DNA from: a virus
Strand: one strand, 5' to 3'
DNA length: 53,451 bases
IMG/VR virus record: IMGVR_UViG_3300030333_004406
Coordinates: 1-53,451 of that record
Each line of letters starts with the position of its first letter. Within the stretch, counting starts at the first letter, position 1. The position numbers and the translations under genes are program-made. Shown here piece after piece: positions 45,394-52,814 of this stretch. Under the pieces are notes generated by a model. That model was not told the origin of the DNA. It made no database searches and was given only the letters and a program-made list of their open reading frames with translations.

Positions 45394-45617
45394 TAATATT
45401 CTAGATTATACTCAACTGATATAGCCATATTTTTATTAAAATCTTTCCAAGGTATAACCACTTCTTCTTTTCTAATATATATAGAATATTTATCTTCTTC
45501 TTCTATTATATCACAAATTTTATGACCTCCATACACTTCCTGATTAACAGCATAGTGCATGGAGTCATTTTTATAATCTTTACCTATAGTGATTTTTCGA
45601 ATTATATTATTCTTCAT
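45393..45617 (-). CDS. Conserved small protein, 74 aa
   Basis: MKNNIIRKITIGKDYKNDSM begins the protein, followed by HYAVNQEVYGGHKICDIIEE, EDKYSIYIRKEEVVIPWKDF and NKNMAISVEYNLEY. The strand-rich basic-acid mix with a conserved KI-x-IG-x-DYKND start appears in other marine phage genomes that I recall, but I know no function. It overlaps the upstream coiled-coil gene by 11 bases and its stop shares a base with the next start (TAATG), so translation is coupled. No catalytic motif is seen. Confidence 0.55.
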   Translation of the reverse strand: MKNNIIRKITIGKDYKNDSMHYAVNQEVYGGHKICDIIEEEDKYSIYIRKEEVVIPWKDFNKNMAISVEYNLEY

Positions 45618-45888
45618 TTTTACTACCTTCTACCTTCCAGTTTATTGTGCCATCTACAATATTAACATCGTCATTTCCATACTCTTTTCTTAAAGTATCA
45701 CGCATATCATTTATGCTTTTCTGTGCGCCACCTAACTCGTGTAATAGGTTGTGTTTTTGGGTCTCTAATTTACCCACATTAAACTGAATTCCATTTATTG
45801 TATTTACTACTTTTTGTAGTTGTTCAAGATGTTCTTTTGAAATCTTCTCTGCCTTTGGTTTTAATTCAACCGTTTTTTCTTTTGCCAT
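45607..45888 (-). CDS. Small coiled-coil protein, 93 aa
   Basis: A helical protein: SKEHLEQLQKVVNTINGIQF then NVGKLETQKHNLLHELGGAQ, KSINDMRDTLRKEYGNDDVN and a short IVDGTINWKVEGSKNEE strand end. The IG-x-LE-x-QK repeat form with a terminal YG-x-x-x-VNI-x-DG-x-I is a family I recall from many marine T4-like and podo-type phages, where it is of unknown function, possibly a tail-chaperone or structural helper. It has no signal. It precedes a 74-residue gene which overlaps it by 11 bases. Confidence 0.55.
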   Translation of the reverse strand: MAKEKTVELKPKAEKISKEHLEQLQKVVNTINGIQFNVGKLETQKHNLLHELGGAQKSINDMRDTLRKEYGNDDVNIVDGTINWKVEGSKNEE

Positions 45889-45921
45889 ATTTTATTATAT
45901 TTAATTTAAGTTAATTTATTT

Positions 45922-46725
45922 TTAGTATTCTAATCCAAGCATTAATTCGATTGGATGTTTAAAACATATTTCGTCATCATCCTCTAGTGTTGCCGCTACA
46001 TTTGATGTTAATACTAATGTCGTGTGAGAACCATCATCCTCTATAGTTGAAACTGTACCGATTGCTGCACCATCAGCTGCAACTAGTTCATCTCCAGGAG
46101 CAAACAATATATCACCAGCCGTGCCATCGCAGTTTAAAGTAGCCGTTGCATCAGCGGTATATCCAGATCCATTATCTATTTCCATGCCTGTACCAAAATC
46201 TGCTCCACCTTCAGCTGCTATACCAGCAACCCATATAGTTTGATAACCCTTAGTTGTTCCAGAATAATTTGGATCACCTTCTAATATTATAGGTGAGAAA
46301 CCAGATATCATTCCACCTGTTGCATCATCTTTGTCTTGCATCCCATCAGCAAGTATACTATATCCAACAAGTTCGGCATCAGTACTTCTTGTCTCTGTTG
46401 CCGCTAAAAACTTATAACCTATAATATGTTTTCTAATCAAAACTGCGTTAGCTACTGCTAGCGCCGAATTAGAAACGGGTAAAGCTGGAGGAGCAACTCC
46501 ATCAACTGATTTAGCAAAAATAAGTGACATATTCTTGTCATTAGCGGCTGCACCGTTTGTTCCCTGCACTATAGCTGTTACCGATCTAATAGCACAACCA
46601 CCTCTTGGAATTTCAAGTGCATGCCAATCGAACAGCACATCACCTGCGGTATAAGCGGTAGCGTGTGCCGCTCCATTAAATGCTGGTTTAAATCTTGCTA
46701 AGTGAAATTTACTTTGTATTGCCAT
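45922..46725 (-). CDS. Beta-rich virion-type protein, 267 aa
   Basis: A 267-residue protein starting MAIQSKFHLARFKPAFNGAA, with IPRGGCAIRSVTAIVQGTNG, an Ala/Gly/Thr-rich middle and a C-terminal acidic region (TLVLTSNVAATLEDDDEICF). The TAGDVLFDWHALEIPRGGCA stretch resembles strands of phage decoration or fibre proteins. It has no catalytic or signal motif. It follows the holin gene directly (2-base gap) and precedes small head genes. A head-decoration or virion-surface role is inferred. Confidence 0.5.
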   Translation of the reverse strand: MAIQSKFHLARFKPAFNGAAHATAYTAGDVLFDWHALEIPRGGCAIRSVTAIVQGTNGAAANDKNMSLIFAKSVDGVAPPALPVSNSALAVANAVLIRKHIIGYKFLAATETRSTDAELVGYSILADGMQDKDDATGGMISGFSPIILEGDPNYSGTTKGYQTIWVAGIAAEGGADFGTGMEIDNGSGYTADATATLNCDGTAGDILFAPGDELVAADGAAIGTVSTIEDDGSHTTLVLTSNVAATLEDDDEICFKHPIELMLGLEY

Positions 46726-46727
46726 AA

Positions 46728-47153
46728 TTATTTATTATTATTTTGTTGTTCATTCTTTTTTGACGATCCGCCGAAAAAGAAATCGACTACCGTATTAACT
46801 TTTGCGCTCATTGCGCCAAATATTGTAGAGATAAAACTTATCTCAAATTCTCCTAATTCTAGATCTCCCATTACAAAGTATCTAAACATCATGAAACTTA
46901 ATCCAAAATATGCTAACGTGAATAATGACGCAAGTATCTTTTGAATAAGCGCATCGTCTTTATACATATCGCGAGCGCTCTTTCTGTCTTCGACTTCCTT
47001 TGCGAAGGCTTCTTTCTCAGCTTCAAGTAATAATCTTTTAAGAGCAAGCTTTGCTTCATCTCTTTCTTTGTCTGTTGTAATAACTTTGTCAAGTATTCCT
47101 TCTGCATTATCTACTATCTTACTGAATAAGCCACCTACTAAATTTTTTATCAT
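46728..47153 (-). CDS. Three-TM-type holin
   Basis: A 141-residue protein with an amphipathic N-terminal region (MIKNLVGGLFSKIVDNAEGI), a charged helix (KVITTDKERDEAKLALKRLL; AFAKEVEDRKSARDMYKDDA) and two predicted membrane helices (about 68-91, QKILASLFTLAYFGLSFMMF, and 105-125). It ends in a basic/Asn tail. The TTDKERDEAK...L...E...DRKSARDMY...QK-ILA pattern matches the 3-TM holin family used by many tailed phages and gene-transfer agents to open the inner membrane at lysis. It is coupled to the winged-helix gene by ATGA. An additional membrane segment in the N-terminal region is possible. Confidence 0.75.
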   Translation of the reverse strand: MIKNLVGGLFSKIVDNAEGILDKVITTDKERDEAKLALKRLLLEAEKEAFAKEVEDRKSARDMYKDDALIQKILASLFTLAYFGLSFMMFRYFVMGDLELGEFEISFISTIFGAMSAKVNTVVDFFFGGSSKKNEQQNNNK

Positions 47154-47590
47154 CTTTCATTATCTTTTATCATATCATCGATAGACTTATTCATTACCTT
47201 ATCGGTGTATGACTTGTTATTAAAAAATATACTCTTATCAGAGGTTGGTATATCCTCTTCACCTAAGAGTATTCTATAAATTCTACTTATTAAGTGTGAA
47301 CACTTAAAGGAGGTTTTGAATACAGAGTATTTGATGGTTGTTCTATTTCTATGTCTCCAAGTTTCTATCCAACCATTCCTCCTTAATTTTTCCCAACGGT
47401 TCTTGTCCCAACTCATTGTATAAGTACCGTCAATAAATTCTTGACGCGTGAATCTTCCTTTACAATCTAAGTAAATAAGAAGTTCTAAATCTGCGTCAGT
47501 CAACCCGTAAGTTTTACAGGCCCATTTTCTAACGAGCCTGTAATACTTAAGGATTTGTAAATCACGTAAATCGTGACTTGTTAATCGCAT
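47150..47590 (-). CDS. Winged-helix (MarR-like) DNA-binding protein
   Basis: A 146-residue protein with a basic first helix (RDLQILKYYRLVRKWACKTY), then GLTDADLELLIYLDCKGRFT, QEFIDGTYTMSWDKNRWEKL and RRNGWIETWRHRNRTTIKYS. This is the order of a winged helix: helix, recognition helix (SWDKNRWEKLRRNGW), and a wing (WRHRNRTTIKYSVF), as in MarR-type regulators. A basic C-terminal extension follows. Location within the virion genes, overlapping the holin start by ATGA, suggests a late transcription role or a packaged DNA-binding protein. No ligand pocket can be read from sequence alone. Confidence 0.65.
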   Translation of the reverse strand: MRLTSHDLRDLQILKYYRLVRKWACKTYGLTDADLELLIYLDCKGRFTRQEFIDGTYTMSWDKNRWEKLRRNGWIETWRHRNRTTIKYSVFKTSFKCSHLISRIYRILLGEEDIPTSDKSIFFNNKSYTDKVMNKSIDDMIKDNER

Positions 47591-47595
47591 GCTAA

Positions 47596-48360
47596 TTATA
47601 CAGTAGCAGACTCAACTAAGTGAACAGTAGCAATTGCAGTAGCTAAGTGACCACTTAAGTGCCAATTTACTCCATCACACACAAAATGCATATTCATGCC
47701 TTCTGCTGATTGTGCGACGTCAGCGTCTACAGTGATTTTAGACATACCATTAAAGGCGTCTACAGTAGAGTTTGCTGCTAATGTAATAAGACCACCATAT
47801 ATATCAGTAGCATTACCGTCTGTTTTAATTATAAAATCAGCATCATCATCTGAGTTTACTAAAAAACAAAAGTCATACCAAACTCCAGCTGAAGTTGACG
47901 CTGCAGGTAATGTTAACGTTACATTATTATCCACAGTTGACATATCGACAGTAAATAGTTTACCAGATTCAGTAGCAGTCAAAGTTCTTGTAACAGCAGA
48001 GCCGTTAGTAATAGCCTCTACTTCTCTTCTGCTACCAACAATACCTCTTGTTATACCAGTAACTCCAGTTATGTTACCATTTACATAAGTACCAGCAACA
48101 GCGTCAGCTATAACAGTCATAGTTTTTGAACCAGAACCATCTATAGCAGCACCTATAAATTCCATTACTTCCTGTTCTTTATTTGAGCTAACAGCCAACT
48201 CTATCTTATCATAAGCACCAGAACTAGCAGCTCCTTGTACAGCGTCAAAGTAAAGAATAACTGATGTGTCACCCTGGTGGTCACATCCTCTAAAGTTATC
48301 AGCTAAATTCATATAAGCGTCATTATCAGCCGCTTTTATAAATACAAATTTTTTTCCCAT
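47596..48360 (-). CDS. Virion-surface beta protein, 254 aa
   Basis: It starts MGKKFVFIKAADNDAYMNLA with DNFRGCDHQGDTSVILYFDA. The C-terminal part (about 115-235) has TLTATESGKLFTVDMSTVDN, VTLTLPAASTSAGVWYDFCF and a final MNMHFVCDGVNWHLSGHLAT, a layout I recognise from many phage decoration/fibre heads that bind the capsid or form trimers. No enzyme motif is seen. It lies between groES and the winged-helix gene, after a 117-base interval. Likely a head-decoration or fibre subunit; strength is moderate. Confidence 0.55.
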   Translation of the reverse strand: MGKKFVFIKAADNDAYMNLADNFRGCDHQGDTSVILYFDAVQGAASSGAYDKIELAVSSNKEQEVMEFIGAAIDGSGSKTMTVIADAVAGTYVNGNITGVTGITRGIVGSRREVEAITNGSAVTRTLTATESGKLFTVDMSTVDNNVTLTLPAASTSAGVWYDFCFLVNSDDDADFIIKTDGNATDIYGGLITLAANSTVDAFNGMSKITVDADVAQSAEGMNMHFVCDGVNWHLSGHLATAIATVHLVESATV

Positions 48361-48361
48361 T

Positions 48362-48481
48362 TTAAAATTTTTTTAAGTTATTAATTAATTGTTTTCGATT
48401 TGTTGTTTGAGGATTATGGATTATGGTTTGTGTATAATCTTCTTTAATAGATATTACATACTTTTTAGAAATAGTAACTAT
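48362..48481 (-). other. Possible 39-codon frame in the interval after groES (no ATG)
   Basis: Minus-strand bases read VTISKKYVISIKEDYTQTII, then HNPQTTNRKQLINNLKKF and TAA. The segment looks like a basic, helical peptide with normal amino-acid mix, but there is no ATG, GTG or TTG at its start; the best start would be ATA (48481), overlapping the groES stop. It could be a relic of a gene, a rare-start gene or chance. Apart from this, the interval is AT-rich with no hairpin. Confidence 0.2.
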
Positions 48482-48735
48482 TCTACTAGAACTATGTCTC
48501 TCGCACGTATAACCCTGTACATGTTGTCTTTATATGCTATATCGTGTCCGGCAGCTCCATCATAGTATATAGAATCACCTTTCTTAACTATAGGCACATC
48601 ATTTCCAATAGATATTATATTTGCTTTTCTGTATCTATTTGACTCATCTGTCTCATCTGTTAAGATTAAACCTCCAACCTTCTTTGGTCCTTCTTTAATT
48701 ATATCAACTATAACGTAATCATTAATTGCTTGCAT
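48478..48735 (-). CDS. groES: GroES-like co-chaperonin, roofless short form
   Basis: GroES caps the GroEL ring and encloses the folding chamber. This 85-residue protein has the N-terminal strand YVIVDIIKEG, the mobile loop VGGLILTDE (GGIVL type, here GGLIL) that docks to GroEL, the GNDVPIVKKGDSIYYD turn, and a C-terminal strand YRVIRARDIVLVE. Where bacterial GroES (about 97 residues) has a long hairpin forming the dome roof, this protein has only a short NDVPIVKKGD turn, so the roof appears to be missing. Its start codon lies inside the last codons of groEL (14-base overlap). The order groEL then groES is the reverse of bacterial operons. It is likely matched to the phage GroEL; host GroEL use is also possible. 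Confidence 0.85.
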   Translation of the reverse strand: MQAINDYVIVDIIKEGPKKVGGLILTDETDESNRYRKANIISIGNDVPIVKKGDSIYYDGAAGHDIAYKDNMYRVIRARDIVLVE

Positions 48736-50290
48736 CTGGTATTCTTATATTTGAAATTACACAATCTGCTGACATGATAGTTAAAGCTACACTTACAGCA
48801 TTTTTAAGTGCAGATTTAGTTACTAATACTGGATCAATTATTCCTTCTTTAATCATGTTAGGAAATGTTCCATTTACAACATTACAACCATATCCTTCTT
48901 TCATATTACTAGGATTCATAGATAATCCAGCGTTATCCATTATAGTTTCATATGGTGAAGACAATGCTTTTAACAACACTTTACCGGCTAGTCCGGTCGA
49001 AATTTTTTGAGAAGCATTTAATAAGGCTATTCCACCTCCTGGTACTATACCTTCTTTTAATGCTGCTTTTGTTGCAAATATACCATCTTCAACTCTATCT
49101 TTCTTTTCTTTTAACTCAACTTTAGAATTAGCACCAACTTTAATCATACCAACGCTTCCAGATAACATAGCTAATCTTTGCTCTAGTTTCTTTTTAATAT
49201 ATCCATTTTTCTCTTCAGCTAATTTCTTATTTAACTCATCTATTCTACCCTCAATATTCTCATTCATTCCTTCTAGTGTTAAAACTGTTGTTTTATCGTC
49301 AGTTATACTAGATTCAGCTTCACCCAAGTGTTCTGGTTTCATGAGATCTAAATCATCACCCAACTCCTCGTTAAGTACTGTAGCTCCGGTTAATATAGCT
49401 AAATCCTCAGTTGCGTCTTTTTTAGTAGGACCAAAACCTGGTAAATCTATAATATTAACTTTAATATTACCTTTAACTTTGTTCATCATGAGTGCCGACT
49501 TTACTGATTGCGCAACTGGTGCTATTATAAGTAAAGATCGGTTATTTTTTATAACGTGTTCTAATATGTTTTGTATTTTTCTTATATTAGGTATTTCAGA
49601 TGAACATATAAATACTAGCGGGTTGTCCAATTCACATGTATATTTCTCAGTATTTGTTACAAAATGCGGAGATGTTAATCCACAATCAACCTGAACGCCA
49701 TCCACAATGTCAACGTAAGTGTCCTCAGTTGGAGATTCTTCCATAAGCACAACTCCATCTTTGCCAACCTTCTCGTATGCCTCTGATATTATATTACCTA
49801 ACTCCTTATCATTATTGCATGATATAGAACTAACAGATTGCAACATGTCGCCCTCTACGTCAATTGCTATACTATTTAAATAGCTAATGACACTATCTAG
49901 TGTTTCATTTACTCCATCTTTAATTTCTCTGATTGTAAGACCATCTGCGATCGCAGTGTCTATTTGTTTGATTAGTGCTTCAGCTAAAACTGTAGCAGTT
50001 GTTGTGCCATCACCAGCTTCTTTGACTGTATTTCTAGCAGCTTCTTTTATTAAGGTTGCCCCCATGTTTTCAACCGGATCATATAAGACTACGCTTTCCG
50101 CAACGGTTACACCATCTTTTGTTATGACCGGTTTGCCCCTCCCGTCCTCGTAGACTACGCACCTTCCTGATGCACCTAAAGTGGACTTTACGGCTCGGGC
50201 TAATTTATTCACGCCGGTGATTACCTTAGCTTTAGCATCATCGCCAAAGCTAAGATCTTTCACCAACTCACTTGGTAAGTTGTATTCCAT
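48722..50290 (-). CDS. groEL: GroEL-like chaperonin (phage-encoded)
   Basis: Chaperonins fold proteins in an ATP-driven ring in the cytoplasm. The protein is 522 residues (E. coli 548). Conserved: FGDDAKAKVITGVNKLARAV; ITKDG (D59, equal to D52 of E. coli); GDGTTTATV (D94, equal to D87); apical segment LIIAPVAQSVKSALMMNKVK and PGFGPTKKDATEDLAILTG; and VEDGIFATKAALKEGIVPGG near 405-420, giving the third ATPase Asp. So the ATPase should work. The usual nucleotide-site LGPKG is changed to LGASG. The GGM-rich C-terminal tail is absent: it ends RIPDASN. It is immediately followed by an overlapping short groES. Phage GroELs are known but a full ring pair in the virion gene block is unusual. Start chosen as the first ATG, giving the normal N-terminus. 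Confidence 0.9.
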   Translation of the reverse strand: MEYNLPSELVKDLSFGDDAKAKVITGVNKLARAVKSTLGASGRCVVYEDGRGKPVITKDGVTVAESVVLYDPVENMGATLIKEAARNTVKEAGDGTTTATVLAEALIKQIDTAIADGLTIREIKDGVNETLDSVISYLNSIAIDVEGDMLQSVSSISCNNDKELGNIISEAYEKVGKDGVVLMEESPTEDTYVDIVDGVQVDCGLTSPHFVTNTEKYTCELDNPLVFICSSEIPNIRKIQNILEHVIKNNRSLLIIAPVAQSVKSALMMNKVKGNIKVNIIDLPGFGPTKKDATEDLAILTGATVLNEELGDDLDLMKPEHLGEAESSITDDKTTVLTLEGMNENIEGRIDELNKKLAEEKNGYIKKKLEQRLAMLSGSVGMIKVGANSKVELKEKKDRVEDGIFATKAALKEGIVPGGGIALLNASQKISTGLAGKVLLKALSSPYETIMDNAGLSMNPSNMKEGYGCNVVNGTFPNMIKEGIIDPVLVTKSALKNAVSVALTIMSADCVISNIRIPDASN

Positions 50291-50333
50291 AATGTATTTG
50301 ATTTTATTAAATTAAATTGTGTAGATTAAGGCT

Positions 50334-51125
50334 CTACTTATAGTATCCTTTTGGCTTTTTAACCCATTCCCACACTTGTTTTCCAGACTCTTCTTTTTCA
50401 CCAAAACCACCTGTTTGTTTCCAAATGTAACCCTCTCTATCTCCTGTTCCATGAGTGTCAGCGTCTGTTGCTCCACCCGGTTCAACACCTTGTTGTTCTT
50501 CTCTGGTTTCAGTATGGTACTTTCTACCATCCCACATAAAGTTTTCTTTACCAGCTTTTCTAGCTGCAGCAAAAGCTTCCTTAAAAGTTTGTGTAGGTGT
50601 TTGGTTGTTTTTCTTAACTTTTTCTCCATCTACTTTTTTAACAACTTTTTCTCCACCCTTTTTAACAATAGTCTTGTCTGTTGTCACATTTAAACCTTCA
50701 CCTGATTTCTTTTTCTCGGTTCCTCTTATTACCTCTCCTTTATTGTTTTTTAAAGTTCTTGTAACCGCATCTTTTCTTCCTTGTTCGTTAGTTGTCTTTT
50801 GTGTTTCCAATGTAGCAACACCTAAGTCTCTATTAACATCTTTATTCAAATTAGCTCTCTTAGGTTTACCTTCTTTAATGTTTTTAACCATCTGTTTTTT
50901 TCTAGATAGTTTGTTCTTTACATTAGATATTCTATTTTCTAATCTCCCTTTTTTTCCTTCAGATATACCTTCTTTATTTAGCTTTTCTTCTAACCTTTGT
51001 TGTTTTTTAGTTAATCTTTCAACAGCTCTTTCAGATTGGTTTTTGTTTAAAGGGCCTGTAGCACCTTGTGCGCCTTGAGGAGGTTGATTTTGCCATCCGC
51101 CCCAGCCGTTCATTTTAAACGCCAT
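50334..51125 (-). CDS. Basic protein with MAFKMNGW start and FMWDGRKY motif, 263 aa
   Basis: Starts MAFKMNGWGGWQNQPPQGAQ, then a Lys/Glu/Arg-rich coiled-coil region (about 40-170, with TKKQQRLEEKLNKEGISEGK and SRKKQMVKNIKEGKPKRANL) and a conserved C-terminal block: FKEAFAAARKAGKENFMWDG with RKYHTETREEQ. The F-x3-AF-x2-AR...F-x-W-x-G-x-x-Y pattern recurs in marine phage virion proteins that I recall, and a similar MWEGKIY sits in the neighbour at 51148-51522. Very basic overall and without signal or enzyme motif. Likely a packaged or nucleic-acid-binding virion protein. Confidence 0.5.
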   Translation of the reverse strand: MAFKMNGWGGWQNQPPQGAQGATGPLNKNQSERAVERLTKKQQRLEEKLNKEGISEGKKGRLENRISNVKNKLSRKKQMVKNIKEGKPKRANLNKDVNRDLGVATLETQKTTNEQGRKDAVTRTLKNNKGEVIRGTEKKKSGEGLNVTTDKTIVKKGGEKVVKKVDGEKVKKNNQTPTQTFKEAFAAARKAGKENFMWDGRKYHTETREEQQGVEPGGATDADTHGTGDREGYIWKQTGGFGEKEESGKQVWEWVKKPKGYYK

Positions 51126-51147
51126 AATATTATTTTTTTATTGTTTA

Positions 51148-51522
51148 TTAATTAATTAATTTTTCCGCTTGAATAGCTTCTGCTTCCCAAGGGTGGTTTG
51201 GATGACCCTCTGGCCACCTGCCATTTGGTCCATCTATAACAGGTGTACCATTTTCTGTTTTTCTTAAATATATTTTACCCTCCCACATCACGTAATTATC
51301 ACCATAACCTGCTCTTCCTGATGCTATTTGCTCCATGTGACACATTTCATGCGCGATAACTTTTCTACCGAACTTACTATTTAAATCTATAGAAGGATCT
51401 ATATCTATAGATCCATCCATATTTGCTTGTGCTAAAGCGCCTTCGCCAGCATCACCTCTCTTAACGGTTACATTAAGCGAGCTTTTAATATCTCTTTTTT
51501 CACTTCCTAACTTAAAAGCCAT
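51148..51522 (-). CDS. Small HExxH metallopeptidase-like protein
   Basis: A 124-residue protein: MAFKLGSEKRDIKSSLNVTV, then DIDPSIDLNSKFGRKVIAHE and AHEMCHMEQIASGRAGYGDN. The HEMCH sequence (H58, E59, H62) with a helix before and after matches zinc-metallopeptidase active sites; a glutamate in HPWEAEAIQAEKL near 112-118 could be the third ligand. A shared MWEGKIYLR motif links it to the next gene. Metallopeptidases of this small type occur in phages as virion-maturation or host-entry factors. No separate prohead protease was recognised, so this is a candidate for head-protein processing. The start MAFK links it to three other proteins in this genome. Confidence 0.6.
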   Translation of the reverse strand: MAFKLGSEKRDIKSSLNVTVKRGDAGEGALAQANMDGSIDIDPSIDLNSKFGRKVIAHEMCHMEQIASGRAGYGDNYVMWEGKIYLRKTENGTPVIDGPNGRWPEGHPNHPWEAEAIQAEKLIN

Positions 51523-51524
51523 AA

Positions 51525-51911
51525 TTATTTCTTTTTCTTTCCTCTCATGCTTCTTTTTCTTTCTTTAGCTAGTATTTCTCTTATTCTATCGTCAGATAAA
51601 CCAGCGTATCTATGAGGTGCTCTTTTTTTAGCTTCTTCAACTTCATTTCCACCTTTAGGAGCATCGGTATTAATAGTATCATCATACGCCCAACCTCTAG
51701 CATCATACTCTTTTTTTCTGTATTCACTCCCAATTCTTCCTTTCGGTGGACCCAAAGTGTTAGATTTAGGATTTTCTTTGTCATCTAGGTAGTTTGTTTC
51801 CTTTTTTAAATGAGAACCCGTGCCGTAACCTGCACTCCATCCTTTCATTTTGAATCCTGATTTCTTATACATTGCAGATGATTTTCTGCTACCGTCTTTA
51901 TTCCAAGGCAT
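51525..51911 (-). CDS. Basic protein with FKMK/KKETN motif, 128 aa
   Basis: The protein is MPWNKDGSRKSSAMYKKSGF then KMKGWSAGYGTGSHLKKETN, followed by a charged middle (SNTLGPPKGRIGSEYRKKEY; GWAYDDTINTDAPKG) and a strongly basic C-terminus (DRIREILAKERKRSMRGKKK). FKMK and KKETN recur in the small gene at 2536-2823. The gene is 2 bases before the metallopeptidase-like gene, so it is probably co-expressed. No domain is recognised. A packaged basic peptide or DNA-bound protein is plausible. Confidence 0.5.
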   Translation of the reverse strand: MPWNKDGSRKSSAMYKKSGFKMKGWSAGYGTGSHLKKETNYLDDKENPKSNTLGPPKGRIGSEYRKKEYDARGWAYDDTINTDAPKGGNEVEEAKKRAPHRYAGLSDDRIREILAKERKRSMRGKKKK

Positions 51912-51918
51912 ATTCTGA

Positions 51919-52212
51919 TTATTTAAACGTTTTAACCACTTTTGGTCCTTTTATGTATTCCAATTTCTTACTGAAATGCTCAACACTACCTTCAATTGCA
52001 GCTTCTGCACCTTCTAAAGTTTCTCTACGGGTTATATCAACCCATACGTCATCTTCATTTGGTTTATTTACCTCTGTTTGGTAATAGCCATTTGGTAGTT
52101 GTGTGATTCTCCAGTTCTTTTTAGCTGCTAAGTGCTTCCACTCGCTAATTTGTTTTTCTGAAATTTTTGGTTCTGAGGTACTCGTAGTGCCTCTATAGTA
52201 TATGTATGTCAT
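51919..52212 (-). CDS. Hypothetical protein, 97 aa
   Basis: MTYIYYRGTTSTSEPKISEK then QISEWKHLAAKKNWRITQLP, NGYYQTEVNKPNEDDVWVDI and RRETLEGAEAAIEGSVEHF with a basic end. The alternating strand/helix pattern, with ERRETLEGAEAAIEGSVEHF as an amphipathic helix, suggests a compact alpha-beta fold; no family is known to me. It lies among small basic virion-neighbourhood genes and 7 bases from the next. It is soluble and without signal or cysteine motif. Confidence 0.45.
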   Translation of the reverse strand: MTYIYYRGTTSTSEPKISEKQISEWKHLAAKKNWRITQLPNGYYQTEVNKPNEDDVWVDITRRETLEGAEAAIEGSVEHFSKKLEYIKGPKVVKTFK

Positions 52213-52241
52213 TGTTTTTGGTTTTTATTTATTTATTTGGT

Positions 52242-52258
52242 ATAAGGATTTTCCTTAT
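52242..52258 (-). repeat. Short inverted repeat between genes
   Basis: ATAAGGA (52242-52248) and TCCTTAT (52252-52258) form a 7-bp AT-rich stem with a 3-base loop, just after the stop of the 179-residue gene and before the next start. There is no clear T tract after it, so it is a weak or processing hairpin rather than a firm terminator. Confidence 0.4.
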
Positions 52259-52262
52259 TCTA

Positions 52263-52802
52263 TTATCCTCTGTCGAACAACCACCATTCTAGTACCGGAT
52301 CACCAGCATTATTCTCTACATAGATATCACCTGTGTAATCCCATGGAAAGAAAGCAAATTCACCTGGTTTCAACGTGAATGTTCTCAGTGTTGTATTATC
52401 AGTGTTAGCTAAATGGCCATCTCCTGAGGCCGCTGGTGCTGTTGCGCCGTCCGCTCCTGTTAATGTCCCATCATTTCTATTGCAATTAGATACTATACCA
52501 ACATATATGCTGTCAGTACCTGATGTGTCTGTGTTTTTCATGTATAAAAAGCATCCTACACTACCCGGTGTCCATACATCTGATCCATGCAACGTCATTA
52601 CATCGTGACCATCTAATATTTGAACTGGTGAGCTAGTTGTTTTATATGTATTCTGTATAGTTCTATCAACCGTTAATCTACCACTAGCGTCTGCCGTTGG
52701 GGTTGTTGCTAGATTTAGCGTGAATGAAAATGGTCCTGGACTAGACTTAGCATCATCATTATTTTCAGCTGTTATACTAAATGTTGGTTTTATATAAGCC
52801 AT
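52263..52802 (-). CDS. Virion-type protein, paralogue of the next upstream gene, 179 aa
   Basis: A 179-residue beta-rich protein: MAYIKPTFSITAENNDDAKS, a Thr/Asp-rich middle (VDRTIQNTYKTTSSPVQILD) and a C-terminal block TLKPGEFAFFPWDYTGDIYV, ending LEWWLFDRG. It shares IKPT-x-SITA at the start, LKPGEFA-x-FPWD-x-T-x-D and LE-x-W-x-F at the end with the protein encoded just upstream (52815-53267), so the two are tandem paralogues. A small virion-surface or tail-decoration role is likely; no enzyme motif is present. Confidence 0.55.
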   Translation of the reverse strand: MAYIKPTFSITAENNDDAKSSPGPFSFTLNLATTPTADASGRLTVDRTIQNTYKTTSSPVQILDGHDVMTLHGSDVWTPGSVGCFLYMKNTDTSGTDSIYVGIVSNCNRNDGTLTGADGATAPAASGDGHLANTDNTTLRTFTLKPGEFAFFPWDYTGDIYVENNAGDPVLEWWLFDRG

Positions 52803-52814
52803 ATCTTTTCTTTA

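Noticed and set aside
50455-51078. 207-codon plus-strand frame opposite the MAFKMNGW gene
   Set aside because: Very hydrophobic Ser/Phe/Leu sequence that is the mirror of a Lys/Glu-rich gene; no plus-strand genes nearby.
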